64,000 bases of DNA, taken from the NCBI GenBank assembly GCA_036244855.1, contig BQKZ01000559.1, forward strand, positions 97,259 to 161,258. The letters are read 5' to 3'. The notes beneath the pieces were generated by a model. The model made no database searches. It worked only from the letters and a program-made list of their open reading frames with translations, and had not been told where the DNA came from. Positions 8,642-22,512 of the stretch are shown here, piece after piece; position 1 is the stretch's first letter, and every line of letters begins with the position of its first letter. Source of the DNA: Temnopleurus reevesii. Taxonomy: Eukaryota; Echinodermata; Echinoidea; Temnopleuroida; Temnopleuridae. The position numbers and the translations under genes were made by a program.

Positions 8642-11425
8642 GTGAGATTCCATGCTGAATGGAGGGGTAAACAAGTTGACCAGGGTGGGGTGACAAGGGG
8701 GGAAGATGATACTGTTAACCCCATAGCAATGGTCAGTGATGTCATACAACCACCCACCTGTGTCAGGGCTTTATCGACCATTAATTTGTGACTTGGTAAC
8801 CATCTACGTTCAATGACCCGATGGCTTTAAGAATCTCAAATTTGTTATTGAGCTGATGAGTAGGATATAACATAGGGGCAATGTACACAAAGAAAACTGT
8901 CATACAATAACAAACTCAGGTTTGTTGGGGGACTTTCTTAGAATAACAACAACTACACTACATTTTCATGCCTATAATTATCATTAACTTTGCAGTGAAT
9001 ACCCGATATATATAGGTCAATCTCATGTTTAATGAGTATCTATGTTATGTGTGTCCCAGAAAAAAAATGAAACTGAGATTGATCGATGAATAAATCAGAT
9101 CTTAATCATTTTTCATTAATAAGTGGCACACAATTGTAAAACATTTCTGAGATGCATGAATGAATAATAACAAGTTGGGATTTCGAGAATTTTTAAAACA
9201 TATAATCCCATGTCAAAAGAAAATCATTTTCTCAGGTTCCATGTACACCGGCTTATCATGGTGATTATTGAAAATATATAATGTAATAATTTTACCCAAT
9301 GTAGAGGATCAATAATGGACTAACAGGTATCTCAGTAAAACGCTAATCAACAATTTATTGAAGGACAAAACGATTCAGGGAGGCCATCAACAAATATATT
9401 GTGGTTCACAGTTATTGTCTTTTAGTGCACTTACAAAAATATCAATAATGACAATTGTGTTTTTATGGTCCGATTTCAAAATAATTTTCGCCATTTCGTC
9501 ATTGTGCGATCACATGCCTCCTTTATGTTTGAATATTTCCAAACGGAGATGAATAACCCTTTGTGTCTTATTCCTCTTACATCCCATGAATTGCGGCATC
9601 CTGGAGCCGCCTCTGCGCCTATGATTGAAGCCCTAACATCTGGCCCTGATCATCCTCTCAATGGGTTTACACTGTAGAAACCAAGGTCCTTCATCAGAGA
9701 AGCGGCGCTTTCATCATCGCTTTGTTTAATCCGCCTTTTCTCATTTTCCTTCATTTTGAAGAATGAGTGGAGCCTTGACAAAAATTATGAGAGTTTTCAG
9801 CATATTAGGAAAACCTTTAACCCTTTTGCCATTGCCATCACAATTCAAGTGAATTATTTATGTCATTATATTACATTTTGTTGTGTAAATACAATTGAAA
9901 TGATACACAATGGCAATTGCTTCGACTATAACTGAATCAGTTTGGGTAATCGACAATTTCCCTTTCTCCATGTTTCACTAGTATTTGAAAGTAGTGATTT
10001 AAAAGTATAGTACCAATCAGATAAAGAAGCAATGTAGTGCCTTCCTTTGCCGCTGATATATTGTATTGATCGGAATGATCTTCCTCAAAAACACTTTCTG
10101 AAACGTATGAAGGGCTGAATAAAGATAGGAGTTAGAACCCTTGCAATCAATTTTGCCCCATTCTGCTCTCCTGTACCATGCCTTGCAGCCTCTCATTCCA
10201 TTTCCCTCCCTTCTTCATCCCCTTCACCCCACCCCCACTCCTGTCATCCACAAAAGAAATCGACATCTTAGCATGCCACTGTATTATCAGAGGCTCGCGA
10301 AACCTGACCAATCTTTTGGCCTGCAGAAACCCTTCTAAAGGCAATTAAGTTGATATTCCCTCCCCTCATCCAGGTCACACCATTTTAGACAAATCATAAT
10401 AGTTGACCCTTGGACATTATATTCTGGAGTTAAGATACGTCTTCGACCAGTTCTGTCAAAGGAAAATGCACCCCCTCAGGATCTGCTCATCTCAGAATAT
10501 TGCGGTATGGTGGTGTTAAACAAAGAAAAAGAGAGGAAAGAAACGGATCTGCAATACCACTTTTTGTATCGTCTTACCCATCTGAATTACGAATCGCACG
10601 CAGCTGTGAATAAGTTAACCTCTATAATCGACAGTATATGCAAATTCTTCGATACACATTTCTCCTTGACGTAAGATTTATCAATAGCCTCGACCATATT
10701 TGTTACATTTATCAGTTGAAATACGATATGTGAGAGTTTACTTGTGTTCCCATTCATAATCTTCTTCTCCGAATGCCTATCTGTCTCCCTCATCTTTCTA
10801 TATTTCCCTCATTCGAGCAAATTTGACCCCTTCTTCTATTTTATCGGTGGCTGGCTCACGGCTCTCGTGTATATTAAACAGATTCATTTCGTTCATTGTC
10901 TAATGGTCACGATTCTCATTTTACTCTCGTTTTGCTTACATTGTTGTCTCTATAGACTTTTTATATCGCTGTGCCTTTCATTCATCAGTGTTCATATCCA
11001 TCGCTGTATTGATATTAATATTTGGATGTCAATATGTAGATATTGCTTTTTCTTAATATCAAATACAAATATATATTATGTTCTCTAATTCATCCTTGGT
11101 ACTCCGATATCTTGGAAAAGAAAAACTATCCATGCATTAATTAATCATTCCCTTAATTGTCAAAATAATGCATTTGGAATGGAAATGAAATCTTCAACGC
11201 TAATGATTCGATGCTAAGACAATATATTTCAAAACATTGTTATTAATCGTTGTTTACTTTCTTGAAATAATTTGTGGCTGCAGTTCAATCACCGGTTTCA
11301 TTGGGATTGAAATCTTGGCCTAATGACATAACAATGAGAATGCAATGTGCTCAGTTTGAATACGATGGTGGGCTATTGAAACACGACACAGACAAATTTA
11401 TGTTCTCGAAAGCCTCTTTTATTTT
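8642..11425. other. Non-coding stretch, nothing firm recognised
   Basis: The open frames at 9358-9677, 10141-10344 (both strands) and 10744-11088 are chance or pyrimidine-tract frames; the last is a string of F, I, L, S and C residues. The stretch near 9052 contains gtgtcccagaaaaaaaatga, which resembles an element terminus, but I found no partner terminus. Confidence 0.5.
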
Positions 11426-12017
11426 TTTTTCTGTTTTATTTCATTTATTTTTGCGAAAATACTGTAAGAAAGAAGCCAACGTTTTACAATGACAACGTCG
11501 TACTCTTCGCGTCAAATCAACGAAAGTGAAACATTGCCCTCTCTTGTTCAATCAGCGCTCAACTACCATGACTACCGAGCCTCTTTTCTCGAGCTGCAAA
11601 TTTAGCGGGGTCGGTGCTTTCTGTGATCTACATAATCTACAGATTTGAATTTGAATGCACAAATGCAAAGTTTATAATCCTATTTCAGCGCTACTGACAT
11701 ATTTCACAATATCAAATATAGATATATTGTCGCTTTCCTTTAATGCAATTCAGATGTATATTAAAGTACTATGTCTAGACTGAAGAGTTATTTTGAATTA
11801 TTTCCAAAATGTCCGATGCTTGAAGGATTTTGTTTGACTCCTACCCGATTTTTCATCTTTCTTTTTCAGTTGTAATAACATTGGTTGATTCTTTGAATAT
11901 TTTGCAGATTGTTTGAAGCTGGTCATGAAAATTTGTATCATAGTGAATTATTTCCTTAAAAAACCCACCTAAGTACATCCACAGACTTAACACAGGAAAA
12001 AGTAACATTACTGGCTT
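11426..12017 (+). repeat. 592-bp exact direct duplication, copy 1
   Basis: This block recurs at 12298-12889, offset by 872 bp, and no mismatch was seen on reading the two against each other. Complete identity and the adjoining single N point to an unmerged contig overlap, not an old duplication. No gene is recognised inside. Confidence 0.9.
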
Positions 12018-12296
12018 AAAGCCCAAGTACAGTTTTGGTAAAAACAAATATTTTAATTGCTAAATTTTGTCTTCAAATCTACTTAGAATAAAACCTTATG
12101 ATCTCATGAACATATTCTACAAAATATTGTGCAAAAAATTAACAAATTTTGGAAAAGTTATAACCTAAAGTGTGGGAAATATTCTAGCGTCGTAGCGCAC
12201 GACGCTAATTCAATATTTTCTTTCTTGATAAAGGACAGCTTCTCATGAGCAGAATTGGATGAAAATTTCAGAATTTATTCTTTATGTATTCCTTTT
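12018..12296. other. Segment present after only one of the two copies, with a 9-bp-arm hairpin
   Basis: Copy 1 continues into this sequence while copy 2 continues into different DNA, so one allele carries an insertion or the contigs diverge here. It contains a perfect inverted repeat TAGCGTCGT (12185-12193) and ACGACGCTA (12199-12207) with a 5-base loop. The rest is AT-rich with no open frame of note. Confidence 0.5.
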
Positions 12297-12297
12297 N
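12297..12297. other. Single-N assembly join
   Basis: A lone N precedes the second copy of the 592-bp block. Confidence 0.9.
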
Positions 12298-12889
12298 TTT
12301 TTCTGTTTTATTTCATTTATTTTTGCGAAAATACTGTAAGAAAGAAGCCAACGTTTTACAATGACAACGTCGTACTCTTCGCGTCAAATCAACGAAAGTG
12401 AAACATTGCCCTCTCTTGTTCAATCAGCGCTCAACTACCATGACTACCGAGCCTCTTTTCTCGAGCTGCAAATTTAGCGGGGTCGGTGCTTTCTGTGATC
12501 TACATAATCTACAGATTTGAATTTGAATGCACAAATGCAAAGTTTATAATCCTATTTCAGCGCTACTGACATATTTCACAATATCAAATATAGATATATT
12601 GTCGCTTTCCTTTAATGCAATTCAGATGTATATTAAAGTACTATGTCTAGACTGAAGAGTTATTTTGAATTATTTCCAAAATGTCCGATGCTTGAAGGAT
12701 TTTGTTTGACTCCTACCCGATTTTTCATCTTTCTTTTTCAGTTGTAATAACATTGGTTGATTCTTTGAATATTTTGCAGATTGTTTGAAGCTGGTCATGA
12801 AAATTTGTATCATAGTGAATTATTTCCTTAAAAAACCCACCTAAGTACATCCACAGACTTAACACAGGAAAAAGTAACATTACTGGCTT
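12298..12889 (+). repeat. 592-bp exact direct duplication, copy 2
   Basis: Identical by eye to 11426-12017. It diverges immediately after the shared tactggctt. Confidence 0.9.
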
Positions 12890-14919
12890 TACTGCCACCT
12901 TTCAGTCTTTATCCGCAACTAGGTGGATCCTATTTACTTTGTGAAAATTGCAAATATTTTGGCCGATATATTTGACATTTTGAAATGGTGAGAATATCAT
13001 GGGGAACAGATTACATATCCTACATTGAAACGAACGCTAACTATTAGATGTATTATAACGGACAAACCAAGTGTAATTTACGGTAAATGTTTAAAAGAGA
13101 AAGTAAAACGAGAGAGAGGTGTGAATGGTAGAATAGAGAGACTAATAGCTGTGAACACCCATCTTGACAAGGGCTGTAAGGTATCAGAAACTAAATCTAG
13201 GACAATGACCCTATGTCCTACTGAATATTAATGACAGATTATTACAGTTAATTTCATCTCCATATCATTTTACGTAAGCCTCGTTACCCTCTCCCGTGCT
13301 GTAATACATGTGTCTATGTTAGCATACAGTATGGTAATGTTGGCGATGGATGCTCAGCCCATTTGCATTCGATGTGAACATCTCAACATTTTAAATCATG
13401 AGAATATGCTTTGTGATAATAACTGCTGATTTATTTTTACCCCCGAATATGTATGATGAACCCCGTATTGAAAATGAGTAATTCGTGCCCTTTTTTTTTT
13501 TATTTTCCCTCATGCTCTCTTTCTCTCCATAGGAATATTGTCTCTTTCTCCCCTCTCAATTTCTCTCAATTTCTTTATCTTCTTCTATTTTTTAAAATCA
13601 GATAATTTGGGGTATTATGTCACCACGGCGAAAATTTATATCGCTTCATTATTTTCGGAGCATAAACTTATCAGATCAGCATTTTATCTACGTATTATTT
13701 TTGGGAGCCTAATTAAAATGGTTGATTATTAGTTTACTTTAACCGAATAATTGTTAATATGAAGATTTTTATTTTGAATAATTACGCCGTAAGCTGTATC
13801 CTACAACTGGCATCTTCTAAATATCAGTTACTGTAATGTAAGGAGATCCCTTTGATGGTACTGGCAATGCAGGTCCGGTTTATACGTATACCTTGTCGAG
13901 CAATAAATTAATATAACAATTGCACATGATTTTTCGCTCTATAAATCCGTGCGTTGGGCGATGTTGTGAGATTCTACGACTGCAGTTGGATCCCACACCC
14001 ATATACTGAATATCAGGATGTCTGCTATTATATTGTAGCATTTACAACACTGGAAATCACTGGTGTGGTATGTACTTCATATGAGCGGCATCAGTTTGCA
14101 AAGGATTTCTTGAACCTCTCCATGCGCTCCGTTAATGGATGTTAATGGCTCAAGAAGGAGAGGGAGGGAGAAGGGAAGATGGGAGCCAGAAAATGAGAAT
14201 GATTTTGCCTTTAATGATAAAACGAGACAATCATCTCGGATTACACGCACTCTCCTCGGTTGCATCTCGGGTTACCGTGTCTTCGAACACTCTTCAACCA
14301 CGTAAGCGTGACGGAGAGATACGAGGGGACCATATCACGCCTGTGTCATCACATTGTCTATCCCAAGATATACATCTACATTGGTTGTGTAGAGACTTAT
14401 TAAATCGAAACCATATACGCACAATATGAATAGATGAACATCTTTATTCACTTTTATTTCATTGTACACTTCTTAAGAATGGTTTAGAAATGGCATTAAC
14501 ATCTGTTGAAGTCGAAAAGAGGCACTACAGATTGCTACATCACATTTTTGCTTTCTTTACGTAATTTCCGTAACATTTCAATACCTTCTGACCTATAAAG
14601 TCAACGCATTATATTAACAAGTTGATATTAAATTCATAAATAGAAGAGGAAACATAGTATAGGGAATATTACTGGATCACGTGACAATAATACAAATGCA
14701 ATGCTGATGTAAGACGACGCAATGTTTATTTCTATTGTTGGTTCAAACAAAATTTCAATTAGGCCTAAGGCTTTTTTTTCAGGTAGGACACACATCAATT
14801 ACACCTATAAACAATCTTTCTATCTAAAAAAATATACTTCAACAAATCGGAATTGTCAACATCATTTTATGCTATGAAACAAAACATAATGAGTCATTCA
14901 TCAATCAGTAATAATGATA
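12890..14919. other. Non-coding stretch
   Basis: Poly-T (13491-13502) and CT-rich (13505-13575) tracts lie in the middle. The region 14130-14420 is somewhat GC-richer, with overlapping frames on both strands, but none has a recognisable motif. Nothing else could be supported. Confidence 0.5.
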
Positions 14920-15075
14920 TTAGAATTATAAAGATGGTAATGATCATAATCATAATGATAATAATGATAATAATAATAATAATAATAATAATAATAGTAG
15001 AAATGATAATAATAACAATAGTGATAATTATAAGAATAACAACAATAATGATAGTAATGACAATAACAATGTTGA
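14920..15075 (+). repeat. Trinucleotide-rich microsatellite (AAT/ATG/AAC)n
   Basis: An interrupted array of ATA, ATG and ATAAT units, with the purest part at 14957-14998. It generates artificial poly-isoleucine and poly-tyrosine frames on both strands. Confidence 0.9.
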
Positions 15076-16319
15076 TAAACATACATAGAAATGTACACTA
15101 TATATCATTCATGACACAAAGCATACTTTCTTCTGTTTTTTTTTAAAGATATCTCAATATTTTGTGAAGGAAAACGTGTCCGAGAATTAAAGACAATGTT
15201 TACAAGTACTAAAGCGAAGATGAGGTACCCGCAACAAGACATAAAGATCATAACAGATAACGTGACTCGTTTTGGGTGATAAATCATTTTTATTGTACAT
15301 TTTTTTTCTGGGTTAACGAGAACATGTATGGGGTTTACATGATAACTGCAGTGTATCTTTATAAATTGAAGCTGCTATAGTAATGAAAACTATTGTGTTT
15401 TAGTTTTGTTTCAGACGAGATTGTATTATAACTCACAGGCGCCACTGCCCTCGTCAATAATAATCTCTTGAATAAAAAACAAAACAAAGTACGGTATGTT
15501 TCAACCATTTTTCTCTGTCGTCAGTCGATGTATTTAATAAATGGAAGTTCATTCTTACCTACTACCCTTATCGCGACTTTCTGTTAAAATGGCATGTTTT
15601 TCACTGCTTAGTCACATCTACTACGATCCTCCATACACAGACTTATGTTGGAAAGAGAATATTGGGCATTTTGCTTATTTCTGTAAACAGTAAAGATATG
15701 CAACTTAGGAATCAGTATTACTATTAGATTATCATGATTGTGCTCTTCAGAGGGTACGGCAACGGAAATGGTATTTGCATGACTGGAGATGTAATAAATG
15801 TTTTATAAAACATGAAAATACCCATTATGTGTGGTATCCTTTATAAATATATGTCACTAATCAAATTCTGACAAAATGTTTATATTTCAATATTGCCTAA
15901 CTTCTGGTACAAGCAAAATCCATCGCCACATCTCTAACATAAACATTTAACTTCCAATTTCCATTCATCTTCATCTTTACCAGCCTTTGCAATTATCAGA
16001 CAATAATGGTGCATTTATGGTGAAATCACAATGTTTTTCTTGGCAGTCTTTGATAGCACCCTTTAAAGATCAATCGCTGGAGATAGGGACACAGGAGCGA
16101 CTGCGCTGCGTTGATTAGTAGGCCTTTATCGAGGACCCAATGTTGACTCAAAAGTACCTCGCCCTATTGCACACCGTTGTTCTTTTTCTCCCCATCTTCA
16201 TCAGAATCCGATTCATATTTTCATCAATCGATAAAGACGAGGAGAAAGAAGAGGGCAAAGGGGAAAGAAGAGGAAGATGCGTGTAGATGGGGATGAAGGG
16301 GATGTGAAAAGCCAAGGCT

Positions 16320-16321
<2 letters not shown>
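15076..16321. other. Non-coding stretch, nothing recognised
   Basis: AT-rich unique-looking sequence. No gene, hairpin or repeat stood out. Confidence 0.5.

Positions 16322-16362
<41 letters not shown>
16322..16362 (+). repeat. (GA)n microsatellite
   Basis: An uninterrupted GA dinucleotide run of about 40 bp inside a wider purine-rich tract (16230-16400). Confidence 0.95.
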
Positions 16363-16366
<4 letters not shown>

Positions 16367-16603
16367 GGAATGAAAAATGGATGAGAAAGGAATGAATCAA
16401 AGAGTGGATGCTGGAATAACGTTCTAATAACAATTAATACATTATTGGAGGATTTTGAAGGACAACAAAATTATGTCACAAAAAAAGAAGATATATCTTA
16501 TAAATACATTTTACACATTAAAGTACTAAACGAATGGGTGAATATGCGTTTCTAAACCAGCATCTTCCGAATGTTTCTCTCGTCCATTTCCAATATCTGT
16601 ATC

Positions 16604-16678
16604 CATTCTTTCTTTCTTTCTTTCCCTTCTCAACCTCTCTTTCTTTCTTTCTTTCTCTTTCTCTCCCTCTTCTTCTCT
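16604..16678 (+). repeat. (CTTT)n / CT-rich tract
   Basis: A degenerate CTTT repeat and pyrimidine tract. The sequence just downstream (16700-16860) is GC-richer, and the open frame there is less biased, so a pyrimidine tract followed by an exon is conceivable. No splice junction or domain could be supported. Confidence 0.8.
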
Positions 16679-16862
16679 CAACATCACTTCATGTTCACTT
16701 TCATCATGTCGCTACGAACAGCCGAGTGTGTGGTAGGCGCGAACCCCAGCATTAATTTGCAACTGGAAAATTTGTCTTCGCACCGGAGCGCATTCAAACC
16801 CAAAGTTTGTTTCGGCTCAGATTTCATGGACCGACCATCCCTCAACAAAAGAAAAGCTCACA

Positions 16863-17660
16863 AAAAACTACCCGTTGCAATATTCGAATGATAATATTGA
16901 GACAGACAGAAATGTAGCGAATTCGACAATATGTCGACGGCAAACAAACCTCTGATGTGTCTAATATGCAGATAACCCACTTGCTTCTTGATACGAGTAT
17001 AACCCGATGTGAGCATGAAGTACGTCTAGCGTTGAGAGAAGGTGTCACCGCGTCCCCTTGAAACACCAGGAACCCCGACTCACTCACAAAATATACATCA
17101 ATAGAATGTTATACTAAGTCAACATATTAATATCCAAGGACCTAGGGTTCAGAAATGTACACCGCACTCGGCAGGGTTGATCTACGGTGTCTTCGAAGGG
17201 TCATTCTCATCATGTGCATGTGTAAATCTTTCCTCTATAGAATTTATATCGGAAGGAAGACCCGTTTCATCAAGTTATAGATCATGCTCCGTTGCTCTTT
17301 TTCAATTACGGAATAGAAAAACATGAGTGACTTAAGGAGAAATGAAGAAATTGTGCAAAAATATATATGTCTGGACGTGATCGAACATTCTAATTCGCGA
17401 TAGTCATTTGAATTCGATATTACATGATGCGCTGCCAAGAGCACCAAATACCATGTCGATAATTTTGTTGATGCGGTCTTGATTTGAGAAAAAATATCTT
17501 ATGTTGTGTCGAATTGAGGGATTCTTCCATTTGTAATTTCTGCTGCAGGAAAATATTCCTCCAATTTTAACCTTATTATTAAACACGCCTATTCATCGTC
17601 TGATGCTACAGATGATGCGCAATTTATCACGGTTTCCTACCTTAGCAATACATTATATGC
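16863..17660. other. Non-coding stretch, nothing recognised
   Basis: Short open frames occur on the minus strand (16842-17087, 17244-17586) without recognisable motifs. Confidence 0.5.
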
Positions 17661-17673
17661 TTTTCATACAAAC

Positions 17674-17795
17674 TGATTGATTGATTGATTAAATTTATTT
17701 TAGTATTAAAAAAAATACAATTAAAAATACGGTGGATTGCCCACCTACAGCTTGCCTATCAAGGGGCCGGAGCTGGTCTTCCGTGAGGTCCGTAA
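17674..17795 (-). mobile_element. Possible retroposon 3' end with (AATC)n tail
   Basis: Read on the minus strand, a moderately GC-rich body passes into an A/T-rich stretch, then an AAATAAA-like sequence and then four ATCA units (the TGATTGATTGATTGATT run at 17674-17690 on the plus strand). Short tandem tails of this kind end many LINEs of the CR1/L2/RTE groups. No coding part is present. Confidence 0.35.
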
Positions 17796-20700
17796 ATGAA
17801 AGTCATGACATACAAAAGACGTTTCGAAAACGATTAGATACAAAGCAGCAAATATGTTTCACATATACATGTATTATCATAAAAATCGGGATCCATTCAA
17901 TTTACAAGAGTATTGATCGTATGTTATACGATGTCCTTATGTTATTGTCTTATCGATATTAATACCTCTCCTTTCGTAAAAGTGGAATAACTAAAGAATT
18001 TGTCCCTCGCCAAGGATATTTCTTAAAATTGAATTAAAGATTCAATTCCGAAATTAAAATAAAAACAGGTAATTTTTCCCCTTTAATACAGCTTGTATTT
18101 CATTTATTTAACGGAATTAAATGGAAGTAATTAACCAGCTGGCCGGTATACCGGCAGGATAGGGGAGAGAGAAGGCAAAAATGCTCACGCCCTCTTTAGG
18201 CTAAAAAATTGTCCAACAGAACTTCATCCGACAGGTAGGCAGGGTGAAAAGAGGGTTCTACTGTGGGGCAGAAATGGCGATTGTGAAATCTTAAGACCGA
18301 AGAATTTTTTTCATGAGTAAACATTCAGATTGTTTTAGAATCGGGATGTTGTCTTACATGCGCAAAGTAGAGAAATTGCAAGTATAATTTTTTTCCACAG
18401 TACACGCAAGATTGATCCCAGAAATTTTCTATCTCTATCTTAAAAAGAAGAAAGATGAGCTACTTGATTTTATGTACATTAGTTGTCATACATTTTAACT
18501 ATTATATTGTTGGAGAAAAGATATTTCTGTCAGTTTGGTGATTTTTCTTTACTAAGGAATACTTTAGTTTGAATTTAAGCGTTAATATTCATCCGATCAG
18601 AGTATTTATTATAGTTTGTGTTGTTTTTCCAGACGTGTATTCTACTATCTAGTAAACCAGGAGTAAGAAATTACAAAGAGTTTTTATTTTGTCTTCTTCT
18701 GATCCGTTACCTGCATGATAACGAATCTTATTTCATTTTCGGCATATTAAATCTTCGGAATAAACAACAATATCACTTATAACAGGTATACATGTCATTT
18801 TGATCGACCAATCATATCCAAATCCAGGGGTTTTTTTTTTTATAACCTTGTATTTTTGCAAATTTTTATTCGAAAGTGTTGCCATGCTTATGTTATCTTG
18901 TACAGTACTACATTTGTAAATGTCGCTATCATCGTTTGGAGTAGCCTCGATTTGTTGTGATCTGTTAGGGTAGCTACAGGAAAGATATATATACATGTTA
19001 CTTTAGATATAATACGGCAAGTGCTTGTAACGACAAAATCCATTGCTCATGTAAGTTATGCAAATGGTACAAAAATGCTAGAGAAGGTTGCGAATCATCT
19101 TTATCATGACCTTGGATAACTAATTTCATTAAATAAAATGACAAATGGACTGGCAATATAATATGGTGGTGAATCATTAAACCCTTTTGAAGGATGTCTT
19201 GCTGAAAAGGGTGATCTATGATAATAATGAATATCTAACTAAAGGGGAAAATAAATAAATAAACAAACAAACAAGGAAATAAACAAAAAAGGAATAAATA
19301 AACAAAAATCGAATCAAAACCGGTATGTGAGGGCATTGCCTTATGACCAAATATGAAAAATTTGTGAAACTAGAGATTTTTCAACATCAAGATACGGTAT
19401 TACTTTGTAAAAGATTTCTTTTATCGAGAGAATTTGTTTGTTAAGGAGAGAAAAAAGTGCAGAATGTCCGCAAAATGTCCACAGTCATGAGAGTTGGGTC
19501 ACACAGGGAGATGTCAAGAACTTTCAAATGGAAAAGATGAGCAAAGAGACTGTGAACTTTTGATTCATGATACCAAAGATCACACGTAACCAAAACCCTA
19601 AATCCGAAAGCAATACATGTATAGTGGGATTCTCAAGTCAAAGTATATATGAGCAGGGTGCGGGGACATTATGCCAAGATACGCTCTCAATGGGGGTAGC
19701 TTTCTTGCCCCCATACCTGTCTCTATTACCCCTATAAATTAATTGACACAATTAACAGCAGGAGAGGATGGCTATGCATTGATTATCATATCGGACTAGA
19801 CAAACTAGGTTAAGCAGACCATCGTGATCTTTGACAGAAACCCAGATGCATATCATTATTGTGTATACGTTGTCTTTAGTTTATATTAATACCTCATAGA
19901 AGCAAGATGGCACCAACTAAATCGGAGAAGATGGAAAGAGAAATCTAGGCCAAGCACGGTTTGACTCCATGTCACGGTGCAAAAACTAGGCCACAAATTA
20001 CATACATAAATGTTTTGACATATTTCTGTGATTCGATCGTTTATTAATCCAGTGTTGTTCTACGTCTACTCAATGTATTAACTTGGCACATAATAATGCA
20101 TGCCCTAACACTGAACTTTCCTCGCCTACAACCGAAATGAGCCCTTATCTGGAGCAATTGTCTTTCTCGTCTAACTAAATTTCCGGCGAGATCATTATGG
20201 AACATACAGTTAACTAGGTAAATACTTTATTTTACATGGCGGAGGTGGATTAAGGGAAGTTTTTTTTTTCTAAGATGGCTGAATTCGACCCATTTGTGTC
20301 CGATATCGGGATTTCATCCGAGATTTTGAAAGGGTATTGCGTGCAGGAGAAATGCAATGCGAGTTTGAACCAGCAGGGGACCATGAGAAACTAGGTAATG
20401 GGAACAGCGAGCTCACGCCTACACCACACCAGGCCTGTCCGGGTGAGTTCGGGGTGACGTGGGCCTGGTGTCTGGTGTCGTACAGGTCAACTTCACTTAA
20501 TATGAAGTTTTTGTGAAGTTCAGAAAATTGAAAATTTCTCAAATGTCATGTTGCGGTACACTCATCTCAATCTTTTCAAAATTTGATATCCTTTAGAAAC
20601 GAATAAATATTCTTAAATTTAATAATAACCATTTCCTCAAATTTGCTATTTTTGCATTTTCAACTACATTTCTCTTATGAGGTCTGCGCATCGGTTGAAC

Positions 20701-22276
20701 CAGTGACAAAATGGCAAACGTATCAATACGATAATAAGTCTTTCTTGGTATGATATAAATAGATGTTTTCCGATCGATATGAATTTAAAACAACCTCTGT
20801 GTAAGCCTATTTACATTTTCTTATCCTCAAAAAAGGTTTCACACATATTACATTGACATCCTTCCTAAGGAAATGGACGTTTTAAGAATCTTTGCAAACT
20901 GAAAGAATTAGTATCATAATGTTGGTCATTTATTTTATGTTATGATTTTGCGATGTACTATACTGTAAGCAATAAGCAATTTAATGATAATTATTTTTCA
21001 AGCACCAGTATGATCTGTAATGCTAAAATGAATTTCATTTTCATAGATTCCTTCTTGAGAAAAAGAAATGAAGCATCAAACGGCAATAATTGTAAAAAAG
21101 ATATTTTGTCTCATGAGGCAGAGACATCACGTCTTAATCTATCTCAAGAAGTTTGAAAATTTGTCACCGATTTACCCTTAAGTTTGACAATATTTGACAT
21201 ATTTTCAGTTTGTTTTGGCAAATAATCTATTCAAATTTTTTCTTGTGAACGTTTCTCAACAGTTTTACGTTTAAAAGCTGCTTGTGATTTATCTCACAAA
21301 ACTTTATGTATGGTAAGGACGAGGAAATTCCATTTCATTTATTCATTTATCTATTCATTTACTTATTAATTAATTCAATTATTCGTTTATTTGTTAACAT
21401 GATTAAACAAAACTTTATCATGGCAAAGCGTAGAAATGCGCCAAAAGTTGCTCGAGATGTGAAAATATGTCGCTCGGCAAGTTTGGGAGAAAATCAAAGC
21501 TTGTTTTTAGGTTTCCATATCCTTTCCTTCACCATCCTTTGGTTTACCCTCCTACCTTCCTCCCATCTAGGTGACCAATCATCACTCACTTTCTTCAATT
21601 AAAGAAACCCAAACCAAAGTTTAGATACCCTATCCTGAAACTATTTGCATCTTTCACGCTAAAAGCTCTATGGTGTATCAGATCCCTGTCTGGTTTGACT
21701 GTCAACCAAGGCCTAAAAGTAAACCAACAATATAGCTTCTGTTCCATCTGCTATCCAGGTCTATTGTTGTCGTCCTCTTTCTGTTTATGATCCACAATTA
21801 TTTGCATTGATGTGATGTGTGTCGGGTCAGTTACGAACATCGGATCAGATCACCTTCTCATTGTTTGGTTTGAAAGGTTATAATATCCACAATCGATATC
21901 GATAAGCCCTGTTTAAAGTTGGTGGCATACAGTAGTGGGGAACTATAAATGTATATATTACTCTCGTTCATTGAATAGTGTCAAATGATCTAGATTATTG
22001 ACCTCACTTATTGTATACATGGAATGAGAGAACATGAAAATATCTTGCATTTTCCTGTTTGAAATAATAAAGAGCTAATTCCAATAATTTCATATTTCAA
22101 CCAGCTGATAGGAATGGCTGGCTGATCAGTAGAAGTGTCGAGGTGCAGTGGTTCAGACTCTCGGCTTTCATCCATTAGCGCTAAATTTCTTCAGAAAATA
22201 ATTAATCCATATTATCAATGTTAATTCATTGACATGTAATCTGCACTACTGTACACCAGACTAAAGCCATGTAAAT
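17796..22276. other. Long non-coding stretch with minor structures
   Basis: Contents seen: a 14-bp palindrome GCCGGTATACCGGC at 18142-18155; an AAAT/AAAC-type simple tract at 19248-19300; a short hairpin ATGGGGG...CCCCCAT near 19690-19716; a GC-rich imperfect inverted repeat around 20424-20480 built on ACACCACACCAGGCC and GGCCTGGTGTCTGGTGT; and a TTTATTCATTTAT-type tract at 21335-21400. None of the open frames in this stretch looks protein-like. Confidence 0.5.
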
Positions 22277-22512
22277 GCCGACCCACATCTTTGCGTTTTA
22301 AGCCTGCGTCGGCTCAGCGGGTTTTTTAATCAAAAGTATATATATGCTGATCAGACGGTGGATTGATGTTCGGCTTACTCTTCCGAATCGTGCGCCGAAC
22401 GTCAGTCCACCGTAAAACCTGCGTATTTGTGCTTTAAACATGTTAAAGGAGCGTTTTTAATTTTCATAAACGTTGGGCTAACCACAGGGCAAAAATGCAA
22501 AGATGAGTCGGC
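22277..22512. mobile_element. Palindromic foldback element, family P, copy A
   Basis: It starts GCCGACCCACATCTTTGCG and ends with GCAAAGATGAGTCGGC, the inverted counterpart. Inside, CAGACGGTGGATTGATGTTC faces GAACGTCAGTCCACCG. The element belongs to the family at 28261, 28743, 29128, 29725 and 45035, recognised by the outer CTTTGCG, the inner AAAAACGCTCC and the central CGGTGGACTGA blocks. This is one of the most diverged copies: its left AACGCTCC block is degraded while the right one (GGAGCGTTTTTAAT, 22448-22461) is kept. No coding capacity. Confidence 0.8.

Noticed and set aside
10744..11088. 114-codon open frame with a strongly hydrophobic product
   Set aside because: Composition is F/I/L/S/C throughout, as produced by a pyrimidine-rich tract. 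No charged loops or known membrane-protein motif.
14853..15146. Open frames on both strands over the AAT repeat
   Set aside because: They are direct translations of a trinucleotide microsatellite (poly-I, poly-Y).
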